A stretch of 64,000 nucleotides of DNA from Isoetes taiwanensis (taxonomy: Eukaryota > Streptophyta > Lycopodiopsida > Isoetales > Isoetaceae). Location of the stretch: NCBI GenBank assembly GCA_021234155.1, contig JAJEKV010000010.1, positions 22,160,833-22,224,832 on the forward strand, given 5' to 3'. The position numbers and the translations under genes were made by a program. Each line of letters begins with the position of its first letter. Position 1 is the stretch's first letter. This document shows positions 56,371 through 64,000 of this stretch, one piece after another. The notes beneath the pieces are model-generated. The model saw only the letters and a list, made by a program, of their open reading frames with translations. It did no database searches and had not been told where the DNA came from.

Positions 56371-56489
56371 TTCGGCAATAGAATTGTTTTTGCCGTATTT
56401 TTTTTGTTTTATCACGACAAATTTGTGCCAGATCATTCAATTCATCGTTATTCCGTATAAAACGTCTGCAACAGATTGAACCTATCCCG

Positions 56490-56497
56490 GCCATGCC
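56490..56497. repeat. hAT target-site duplication, right copy (GCCATGCC)
   Basis: Matches 35429-35436. The base expected before it (T of CCCTG) is missing, so the terminal inverted repeat reads CCCG. Confidence 0.75.
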
Positions 56498-56800
56498 AAT
56501 GTAGCCTTGAGCTTTTAAAGAGATGCAACTTGAAGGGTTGGAACCAAATGAAGTCACTTTCACTTACGTTATTTCTACTTGCGACCATGCGGGCTTTATC
56601 AATGAAGGTTGCTTCTGTTTAGCTTAATAAGTGAAAGGCCATGGCATTCTCCCGCCTACCACATTATTGCGGTTTGATTGATCTTCTTGGGCGTTCGGGG
56701 TACATGTCCGAATCGAAGATTTAATAAACGCGTGATGCCCTTTGAACCTATAGTTGTATCATGGACATCAATTATTGGTGCGATGTAAAATACATGATGT
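56498..56800 (+). pseudogene. PPR-protein fragment 2, right part with E-type end
   Basis: After the hAT the PPR sequence continues: NVALELLKR (across a one-base shift), MQLEGLEPNEVTFTYVISTC, DHAGFINEGC, then VKGHGILPP. Next come HYCGLIDLLGRSGYMSES and MPFEPIVVSWTSIIGA in shifting frames. This is the usual last PPR repeat plus E region (C-x-HAGL-x-x-EG...LIDLLGR-x-G...A-x-x-x-I-x-x-MPFEP-x-x-x-x-W). A DYW domain is not recognisable after it. Confidence 0.8.
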
Positions 56801-57099
56801 CTTTGGACTGATGCATTAAGTCACGAGAGAGATGCATGAGCCGTTGTTGATCTTGAGCTACCATATTATCTACTGACAAAGGCGTTTCCATGGAATTATG
56901 GTGTGATATCGACTCGAAATTTGTTTTGAATAACAATCAACTAAGATGCTTAAATAATAGCAAGCTGATGGACATGTCTTTTACATGCTTTGAATAGAAG
57001 CAAAATACAATAGGCATAACCAAATAACCATGAAATTCTGAAAAAATTATTGAACATGTAGTCAACCATTTAGAGAAGGACAAATCGGTGAGGTCCTCG

Positions 57100-57600
57100 C
57101 AAATTTATTTCAGTCCACAGTTTACCAAGTATTTATGGTGCTGTTCCTAAATTTCTCTGTTTTCACGTGGAGTCTTGGTATTATCATGTGAAGTAGATCC
57201 GGAGAGAGATTAACCATTAAAGCAACCTTTCCACATTGTAATAGAACTTCAAATTCCACCATCCAGTAGAGACCTTTGTTGGAAAGAATTAAAAAACATG
57301 ACGTGATGGCCAATAGAAAACCACCTTTATAAAATGAGCAGCAGATCATGCAATTCATTTCCAGGTCCACAGATTTTTCACGTATTTATGGTGCAGCTCT
57401 GAAATTCTTTGTTTTCACGTGGAGTCTTGGCATTATTATCTGAAGTAGATCCGGAGAGAGATTAATTATAGCAACATTTCCACATTGAAATTACAACTTC
57501 AAATTCCACCATCCAGTAGCTGAAACCTTTGGAGGGTATTAAAAGCATAAAATGAGCTGGGATGGATTTTTAATCTCTTGGGCTGTAAAAAAAATCAAGC
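57100..57600. repeat. ~252 bp tandem duplication
   Basis: GTAGATCCGGAGAGAGATTA occurs at 57193 and 57445, with CGTGGAGTCTTGG before and AATTCCACCATCCAGTAG after in both. The two units are about 85-90 percent alike by eye. Confidence 0.85.
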
Positions 57601-60480
57601 TCGGCTTGCTTTGATTCACCCCGTTTTACTGAAGCATCCAATCTTACTTCATGCAGCTATTGCTCTATGCCTTTCATCCGGATTTGTATGAAACCATAGT
57701 TCGTTCTTGCAGCTAAACTTTGTGGGCTACTGCCACATTATTTATGTTTGTAACATAGTTGCGAAATCAAGCCCATTTGCCTTTATTCTAATTGCCGCAA
57801 ACATGCCCCAACTAGATGCCGTCTCGTGCCCGCTTAGCATCAGAAAAAAAACCTAAGCTTTATTTTTGCCAAAGGCCAAATTTTTCACGATATTGTTTCC
57901 ATGATAGTGCTCAAACCATCTGGGCAGCCGCTTCAGTCTAAAAAAATCGTTGAGCAAACCCCTAACCATTGCATTATTTATGTTTTTTTAGCCCTAGGTT
58001 TGCTTGAAAACAAACATTAGGCATATTATGCAATATTGCACCATAGGCAAAAACATGCTAAAAACTTCCCATGTATTTATCAAAGCACGCCTTTCAGATT
58101 CTGCATTGATCGTTCACATTATATGATTCAATATTAAGACATGGTATATTCTACGTAAACCATAGAGTCCACAAGGTAATCCATGATGCCCCAACACTTG
58201 AAGATATATAGAAACAATAAGCAATTTAGAGCAATGTCCCATTGTTGACCATTTTCTAAGGTCTATTTTAGATCAACATGCTCTAAGGCCATTGCATTTT
58301 TGGACCTTGAAAGTATTCAAAGGTCGTATATTGACCACTGTTAACCATTTCTTAAGGTCTTTTGTAGACAAAAATCCGCCAAGGCGGTTCATGCCACACT
58401 AAAACCATCAAACTTTGTCCCATACTTTAAATGTGGAAACATATGCTTAAAAATTAAATTTCAAAAATTATTTCATATCATTGCAATCGTGTCATCGCTA
58501 TTGAAATGGACTTGCCCCATATTCTAGCACATCAAGGTCATTTTTTGCACACTACGTGAGGTCAACTTTGCCTTGAAGAGCACATTTCCTATACGCATTT
58601 GCCATGCCCAAGGTGTAGAGGGAGCACCGATATTGATGCTCCCTCTACACGATTGTCAAAACATGACTTTGAACTATGAATTAAGCCCCTTCACCCTCCG
58701 GCCATGGAGGGCAACCCTCCGTGCGTAGCACCTTGTTTCTTTAACTTTTAAACCTCTCTAGAAATCCTATGTCTTAATTAATCTTGCTAGTGGCAGGGAA
58801 TGAAAGATCCATGAAGGTGGTAAAAAGCACAAAATAGATTACAGGTCCGTTGTTCATCCATTCTTTAACACAAAATAGAGAATCACCAGTTCAAATGCCT
58901 CAACTGTGGCCAACCAGTGTGCAATAATGATCAACCAAAATTACTATAAGCCTATCAACTCCTATAACTGTGTTTTCTCCGACCATGACCTCTCTAAAAT
59001 GACCATGACCTCACTAAAATGCTCATCTCACTAAACAAAGAATCATCTATTCAATGCCTCAATCAATGGTTGCCACCTGCATGCATATGATGACATGGTA
59101 TTTTAAGCATTATGTGAGAATTGGGCATAATTTGAACCTTCATAGAAAATTAAAGATGCTTCTGCAATGTCTACCATTTTTAAACGCTACCACCATTTTT
59201 AAGAAATAAAACTTTGTTCATTTCTTGAAACTGTATGAAATAAAATGTAGATTCAATTTTTAGATACAACAGCAAGGAGCAGAACCTTGCTCTCCAAATG
59301 CACCAAACGAATATTAAGCCTACACGACAGTCATTTTTCAAACAAGTATGCTCTGGGGATGCCTTTGACTTTCATCATGCCAATGCATACCCTGGGTTTA
59401 TACATGAGGTCACAAATAAAAAATCAAATAAAGAGAATCTCAAAGATCTGTTTACACTTGAAAGTTAGAACATCGACATAAATAAGCAAACAGAAACCAG
59501 TGGCTGAGATGTAGTTGAGGTGTCGCTCGTTAAATCCAATTCATTCCCGCTTGATATTTGAGGGCATAACACCTTGTAAATATACTCTAGCAGCATAAAT
59601 GCACTTCCACTAAACAAAGCCAATTAAACAGAAGCATGAACATAACACAGTGACGGGACTGAAGACTATGATACTTCTGAACCCATGATCATGTTGTCTT
59701 CGCCGCATAAAATGGTAGTTGGTGAAGTACTATTTCTTAAATCTTTCTCACTTTAGTTTTTACTACTTCTAGCATTACAACTTAAATAAGTAAATCAATT
59801 CATATGATGCACACGAACATGTTTGTGCAGTTAATAGTAGCAAATATAGAGGTTTATGTGAAGCTAGTGGTCAAAGAGGATAGATCATTATCAAGTATTC
59901 TAAAAGACCACCTTCCAACCTTCTTGCACATCTTCTCTTGCAAAATATAAACCAATGACAGTAAACATTCAGAACCAACAAATGAATCATAGACCCAATG
60001 CAGGCTGCTGGGCCAAATGAGCACCACAGCAGCTTTGAATAATCAAACACCAGACCTTGTTCAAGCAATGCACGCTCATAAACACTTAGTCTTGGTTTTT
60101 GGGCTGAAGTAGTTTGTACAGCAGTCTATTTAGCAGAAAACCTAATGTGTAAAATCTCAACGTCCATGGTTCTTTGGCTTATTCAACCATACCTACAGAG
60201 TCGCTCAAGAAACAGATAAAAGCTTGTTGATCGAGCCATCAAGTGCATATTTCTAGATGCGGAAGTGCAAAATTTATGGAAATTGTGGAATATGATTGAC
60301 CTGATCAGCGGATCTTCAATCTCATGCAGAACTTATTCAGCAATGAGAAAAATATCCACAAGACGCACAAACAAAAAGCGGAAGCAAATACCATGCACGA
60401 GAACCAAATCAATAAATAATATATGATCAAGATGCCAAGAACGCTTTGTTTTGTCTTCAAACATTAACTAGTTGTGAGAT
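57601..60480. other. AT-rich DNA without a recognisable gene
   Basis: Stops are dense in all six frames. The only structure seen is a 14 bp perfect hairpin (GTGTAGAGGGAGCA at 58613-58626 and its complement at 58637-58650), a few short ACCATGACCTC repeats at about 58980-59010, and a minus-strand ORF at 59871-60068 that I cannot identify. Confidence 0.5.
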
Positions 60481-60485
60481 GTGGA

Positions 60486-60698
60486 TCAAACAACCATCTT
60501 TAGCAATAACCATCTGTAAGTGCAAAAATCTACTCCTGCAATGTGAGGAACCAACGATGCAGAAGGTGTAAATCTTAAGATCTCCTTCACAACTATTTCT
60601 GTGTATTTCATCTGTGTAAGATGGTCAGGAGTAATGGAGGCAAGAGGATCAGTGGAGCAGAGCAGAGGTTTATGGAGAAACTGGCAACATGTAAACAT
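60486..60698 (-). pseudogene. Cytochrome P450 fragment, CYP710-like
   Basis: DHLTQMKYTEIVVKEILRFT followed by PSASLVPHIAGVDF is a P450 K-helix region: E-x-x-R is present as EILR, and R-x-x-P-x-x-x-LVPHIA-x-x-DF is the form seen in CYP710 sterol C-22 desaturases. The frame then leaves P450 similarity (FCTYRWLLLKMVV). The heme-binding Cys loop (F-G-x-G-x-x-x-C-x-G) is not found downstream on this strand. The fragment could be an isolated exon; its acceptor would lie in the CTGCTCCACTGATCC region at about 60650. Confidence 0.6.
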
Positions 60699-60906
60699 CA
60701 GCCAGCGCTGTTACATTGTTGCAGACTGCAAGGCTCCATTTTATTTTAATCGTAGTAGCAGCAAAGCCAATGTTGCAATTCATTCTGCTGCTCACAAATG
60801 TACTCCACAATTATTTGCTATCAACATGCTGATGGGACACAAGTTTGAGCTTGCAACGTAAGTTATTTTGTACACTTGAGTTTCTAACACTAAAATGCAA
60901 ACTGAC

Positions 60907-61721
60907 CTGGGGTTCGAAGGAGCACAAATAGTCCTGAATCGTTTTCAATTTCCCCATCAGATCGCCTTCTTTCTGCAAATTTGAACAGATGTGATAGGTA
61001 ATAACACAGACAATCAACCAAATTGAACTTCCCACCACAAATGAAACTAAATAATAGAGGTGGTTACTTCTATCGCAGGGGAGTTCATTATCAATTTCAA
61101 GTGGCACCTAAGAGCCGACACATGAGCAGCCAAATCCGGCCATGAATTTGCTGCCGTTTCATCACAGGAACACGTTTGTGATCTTCTTATAACACCAGGC
61201 CTGAACCAACCAAAGTAAGCAAAAAGCAAGAAAAATGACATGAATCTACCAGTTGCAGAAGCCAATACAAATCTACCAACACCAATGGAAAACGAAATTG
61301 AAGCAGTTGAATATGGCAGACCCACCTGCAGCCCACGCTCCATGTGCACCTATTTTCCTCTTTTTTCTCTGCTGCTTTGAGCTTCGTTTCTTCCCCTCGG
61401 ACGAAGATTCGCAACTTATATTCGATTGGCATGCATCTTCAAATGGATTACCAATTTCTTCCCTAAAAAAACTCTGCGGATCAAAAACGCTTCTGCTTTC
61501 GAGATTTTCTCCAGAACCTAGCCTTGAGCAGCGTTGTTCGGGCCCTGAAGATGCATCCGATCCGAGGCCATGGATGGGTCCTTCCTTATTCTATTCTGAT
61601 GAGAAGAGGATGCATTGAACATCTCATTTGTGGCTCGCCATTCTGCGGATTGATCCAAATATGTAGTCCAACCTGATTCGGAAACCCCTGTTGCTTGCAT
61701 CGATTGCTGCTGCAAAGACAT
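60907..61721 (-). pseudogene. SOFL (SOB FIVE-LIKE) protein gene with a frameshift
   Basis: The start MSLQQQSMQATG at 61721 is followed by VSESGWTTYLDQSAEWRA, the SOFL motif A (ESGWT-x-YLDQS, 61648-61686). KDPSMASD then meets a 5 bp tandem repeat (CGGATCGGAT, about 61556-61565), after which the frame that continues reads SDASSGPEQRCSR. Together these match motif B (DDSMVSDASSGP) with a 5 bp duplication breaking it. The second frame stays open through IGNPFEDACQSNISCESSSE and GKKRSSKQQRKKRK to an AG|GTGGGT donor at about 61325. A 66 bp candidate exon lies at 60907-60972 (TTTGCAG acceptor, CAG|GTCAGT donor). SOFL proteins act in cytokinin-linked growth. Identification rests on motifs A and B. 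Confidence 0.55.
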
Positions 61722-61744
61722 AATCGGAGAATGCGCATCAGAGC

Positions 61745-61927
61745 TTAACCCAAGTCTTTCTTTAGCTTGTCATCTATGGTAGGCTGCAAACACTCCCCGG
61801 CAGCCTTTAGTGTAGAAACCGTGCTATCTATAAAAGTATGAGGCATCGGAATAGATAACCCCTGAGTCCGAACCACTTTGACAAATTCAAAATTATTTCC
61901 GCTGCCTGTGTTCGAATATAAGCGCAC
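61745..61927 (-). other. ORF upstream of the SOFL-like gene
   Basis: The frame contains FEFVKVVRTQGLSIPMPHTF and STVSTLKAAGECLQPTIDDK. It would join the SOFL frame after DLG if one base were removed near 61748. It could be an N-terminal extension or leader sequence. The assigned start is not an ATG, so the beginning is unknown. Confidence 0.3.
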
Positions 61928-62339
61928 AGATTAAACGCATTGGGATTCCATTTGATCTGAAGTTCGAAGAGGCAAACTCGGATTTGCCCAATCACATGCA
62001 AAGAAACAAAGCGACCTTGTTCCTTGGCTTTTTAAAAGAACGCAAACCTGTGGGCATAGCTTTCACCTTCTCAGCATCAAAAACTCCATTTTCCTCCATC
62101 CCGCATAAATCTTAGTTCCCAAATCTTACTAACCCCAGGACCAGTTCAATATTTTGCCGGATTGGCCTTGCACCGCCATTGTAGAGTGAAGCGCCAACAA
62201 TAGACCCAACAGAGGTTCGAATTCCATAAGCAGAGGCTCAAGTCTTTTGAGGGCTAAACTAGGTGGTCCTTTACACTGTGATGTAAAAGATATGGCTACC
62301 CACCGGAGCAACAAAGAAGCTCTTGGCATCGAACTAAGC

Positions 62340-62590
62340 AGCCTGTGCAATATGCCAAGGACGTGGCCTTTAGTCCAAAAGGGGTTTTATGGTCCAAAGA
62401 TGGCCTTTAGTCCAAAAGGGGCCGTATGGTCCAAAGAGGGCCTTTGGTCCAAAGAAGGACCAAAGGGGGTGTGCACGCTATATAGTAGCTCGGGGGAGAG
62501 TTCTTGGGCAGTCATGTCTTAGCCGAGGGCTCGTGGTTGGGTGGTGAGATAGCGTGCCACGTCAAGTGTCTGTTTTAGTGGTATCGAGCA
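62340..62590 (+). repeat. Probable LTR end and primer-binding site of a gypsy element
   Basis: Tandem units of GGCCTTTAGTCCAAAAGGGG and ATGGTCCAAAGA fill 62366-62470, as in LTR U3 regions. A TATA box (CGCTATATAGTAG) lies at about 62477. TGTTTTAGTGGTATCGAGC at about 62572-62590 resembles the junction of an LTR end with a primer-binding site for initiator Met tRNA (TGGTATCAGAGC with one base missing). An ATG and gag follow at 62602. The LTR start is not certain; TGTGCAATATGCC at about 62345 is a candidate. Confidence 0.55.
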
Positions 62591-62601
62591 ACAAGTTTTA
62601 G

Positions 62602-63236
62602 ATGGCGGTTCCCCTCGCCAATGTTAACTTGGAAGATGAAGAGCTCAAGGAAAAACTTTTTGAGTTAGAGCATGATAATTCGCTCATGAGAGAAAAACTT
62701 GCCGCTGCCGAGGCTCGAATTGCGGAGCTGCAAGAATTGGATTCTCTCATGGCCTTGGTGGCGCGATTGCGGCAAAGAAGCTGCGAAGGCGTCCACGTGA
62801 GTGGCATCAAAACAGTGCCAATGTCAAAATTGAATTCAAAAAGTGTTCATTGCTACTAGTGATGCGGATGAACTATTCAGCGTGGCTCCGGGATTTGAAT
62901 TCATATTTTGCTAAGACTAAGGATGACGAAGACACTCAGTTGTATTTTGTTGAGCGTCATCTGGATGGGGTTGCAAAGGACTGGTGCCTGGATATCCAGA
63001 AGAACCAGCCAGTCGATCAGCCTATTGTTACCTTTATGAATTTGAAAAGCAAATCAAAAATCGTTTTTGGGTCATAATTGGGGCGAGATCTTATCATTTG
63101 AATGGAATAAGTTGACCCAACAAAACACCGGAAACTGTTAGAGCCTTTGCCGCGACGAGTTTTAAAGAAAGGACTTCAGCTTAGTAAAAATGATACCGAG
63201 AAGTCCGAAAAACTCATGGGTGGGGTTCATCGTTAG
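62602..63236 (+). pseudogene. Gypsy gag, N-terminal part (frame-broken)
   Basis: MAVPLANVNLEDEELKEKLF begins a Leu/Glu-rich coiled coil (LEHDNSLMREKLAAAEARIA). The capsid-like stretch FAKTKDDEDTQLYFVERHLD and GVAKDWCLDIQKNQPV matches the retrotransposon gag fold (W-x-x-x-L-x-x-YF...A-x-x-WC). Frames change near 62860 and 63075, and the next frame is closed by TAG at 63234-63236. Confidence 0.65.
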
Positions 63237-64000
63237 ATGCGAGCAAAGCTTCGACCGCAAGTTGCCAATCTTTCTTTTGGTGAGCTCTGTAAGATGGCAG
63301 AGAAAGTAGAGGAGGAAGGTTTGGCCCTTACTGAAGCCATTAATGCTCAACGTGGCCTCAAAGTTTCTATGAAAGAGGCGAGTGGTTTTCGTGATAAATC
63401 AATGGGATCTGCTCCAGGGTCTGGACCATTCAAACGGCCGCACACAGATGTTGCAGATAATGAACCCGTTGGGGCCAACGAGCTAAAGGAATCGTATCAA
63501 GCACGCAAGAAGCGGCTTATGCGGGAAAATAAGTGTTTTGTTTGTTATTCAACTGATCATAAGTTTTATGAATTCCCTACTTATTTGGAAAAGAAGAAAG
63601 GGGAACGAAAGGAAGCTACACCTACTTTTAAGTCTGGGACTAAGAAAGAGGATAAAAGTAAGAAAGTAGCTTCGTTCATGAGAGATGGAAAAGGGAAGAA
63701 GGTGGCTACGGTCCGGGAAAAATCGGATATGGATTCTGTTGAGAATAGTAGTCTCTTACGATTTTGGGCTACTATTCAAGATCAAAAAGTACATGTCCTA
63801 TTCGATCCGGGCAGTGAGTTTGATTTTATTTCTGCTCGCTTGGTAAAAGAACTAAAATTAACTTCTATTCCTTTATCAAGTGATGTAGAATTATCTTCTG
63901 CTTTCTTGAATGTTGCCCCTCCGCCTTCTTCATTTATGGTCAAGGATGTTGAATTTCAATTGCGGGGATATATCGTAAAACGTTCTTTCATGGTTTCGAC
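63237..64000 (+). CDS. Gypsy gag C-terminus, zinc knuckle and protease (runs off window)
   Basis: One open frame extends from the ATG at 63237 to the end. It starts MRAKLRPQVANLSFGELC, has a basic linker, then a knuckle CFVCYSTDHKFYEF in which the last Cys of C-x2-C-x4-H-x4-C is Phe. A Lys-rich linker follows (KKEDKSKKVASFMRDGKGKK). The aspartic protease reads FWATIQDQKVHVLFDPGSEF, where DPGS takes the place of the usual DTGS/DSGS catalytic triplet. FISARLVKELKLTSIPL and later strands follow normally. The in-frame TAG just before 63237 fits loss of a CAG Gln codon. Reverse transcriptase should lie to the right of the window. Confidence 0.75.
   Translation, partial: MRAKLRPQVANLSFGELCKMAEKVEEEGLALTEAINAQRGLKVSMKEASGFRDKSMGSAPGSGPFKRPHTDVADNEPVGANELKESYQARKKRLMRENKCFVCYSTDHKFYEFPTYLEKKKGERKEATPTFKSGTKKEDKSKKVASFMRDGKGKKVATVREKSDMDSVENSSLLRFWATIQDQKVHVLFDPGSEFDFISARLVKELKLTSIPLSSDVELSSAFLNVAPPPSSFMVKDVEFQLRGYIVKRSFMVS

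Larger units (their letters stand above)
35437..56489 (-). mobile_element. hAT DNA transposon, ~21 kb with nested insertions
   Basis: The left end reads CAGGGATAGGTTCTAT and the right end, reverse complemented, reads C-GGGATAGGTTCAAT with one base missing. CAGGG-type termini and 8 bp duplications (GCCATGCC) are diagnostic of hAT elements. A decayed BED/hAT transposase lies on the minus strand near the right end (53279-55671). Both subterminal zones have dense short palindromes (35558-35802 and 56090-56370). Excluding the 11.1 kb gypsy insertion, the hAT itself is about 9.96 kb, long for the family, because it carries extra ORFs between 36840 and 40000 and a hairpin cluster. The element interrupts a PPR sequence. 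Confidence 0.8.

Noticed and set aside
35437-56489. Reading the 21 kb element as a MULE with a 9-11 bp duplication
   Set aside because: GGCCATGCC is shared at 9 bp, but CAGGG-type ends with an 8 bp duplication and the internal hAT transposase fit hAT better. No MULE transposase was seen.
59871-60068. Minus ORF containing CSFGPAACIG as a P450 heme loop
   Set aside because: Superficially like F-G-x-G-x-x-x-C-x-G, but the conserved Gly spacing and flanking helices do not fit and it is not in a P450 context.
62340-64000. Endogenous pararetrovirus (caulimovirid) insertion
   Set aside because: The gag/protease order with a Met-type primer site and U3-like repeats fits Ty3/gypsy; no movement-protein or virus-type features are seen.
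1-64000. CRISPR array, bacterial operon or prophage
   Set aside because: No regular 25-40 bp repeat/spacer array, no operon-like gene packing, and introns with GT/AG borders mark the DNA as eukaryotic.

Overview
The window looks like nuclear DNA from a land plant with a large, repeat-laden genome. The evidence is plant-type CACTA, hAT, Ty3/gypsy and LINE sequences, organelle-type PPR motifs, a DEG-type protease with GT/AG introns, a plant receptor-kinase tail, a SOFL-like protein and a CYP710-like P450 fragment. A fern or lycophyte is my guess from the general style; no sequence here fixes the lineage. I see no intact, clearly expressed host gene. Almost everything is a transposon, a transposon remnant, or a host-gene fragment.

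Layout. (1) 1-9090: tandem array of ~1.07-1.12 kb monomers (eight full, one truncated) in two sequence types, with a diverged relative at 9225-9672. (2) 9673-17205: degenerate CACTA-like element with GTCGC-rich subterminal blocks, a ~800 bp pyrimidine tract, four tandem tRNA-arm-like repeats and a clean four-exon Arg/Pro-rich gene (14360-15117). (3) 18540-21060: decayed LINE. (4) 23060-26870, minus strand: CACTA TNP2 transposase, spliced, with DUF4218 and DUF4216 regions. (5) 26880-30200: GC-rich unassigned DNA ending in a frame-broken histone H3-like sequence. (6) 30360-32020: short repeats, palindromes, and a 5'-truncated LINE tail. (7) 33820-35436: mosaic of host-gene fragments: PPR, DEG protease with introns, receptor kinase on the opposite strand, then PPR. 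(8) 35437-56489: one ~21 kb hAT element (imperfect CAGGGATAGGTTC termini, 8 bp target duplication GCCATGCC) inserted in the second PPR sequence, which resumes at 56498. Inside it are palindrome arrays, unrecognised ORFs, a coiled-coil/RING-like gene, three long hairpins and a decayed BED/hAT transposase. An 11.1 kb Ty3/gypsy element (39972-51063, 2.4 kb LTRs, 5 bp duplication CCAAC) interrupts the RING-like gene. (9) 56800-62000: AT-rich DNA with a P450 fragment and a SOFL-like gene, both on the minus strand. (10) 62340-64000: start of another Ty3/gypsy element (gag and protease) running off the right edge.

The insertions give a relative order: PPR sequence first, hAT into it, gypsy into the RING-like gene carried by the hAT. 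Many reading frames are broken by one-base indels or TAG stops, and differences between repeat copies cluster at CG and CHG sites. Part of the decay may therefore be methylation-driven mutation, or consensus error in methylated repeats, rather than real pseudogenisation. I found no convincing new defence, regulatory or metabolic system; the best novelty candidates are the hAT cargo, the host-gene mosaic, the hairpin cluster and the tandem array.
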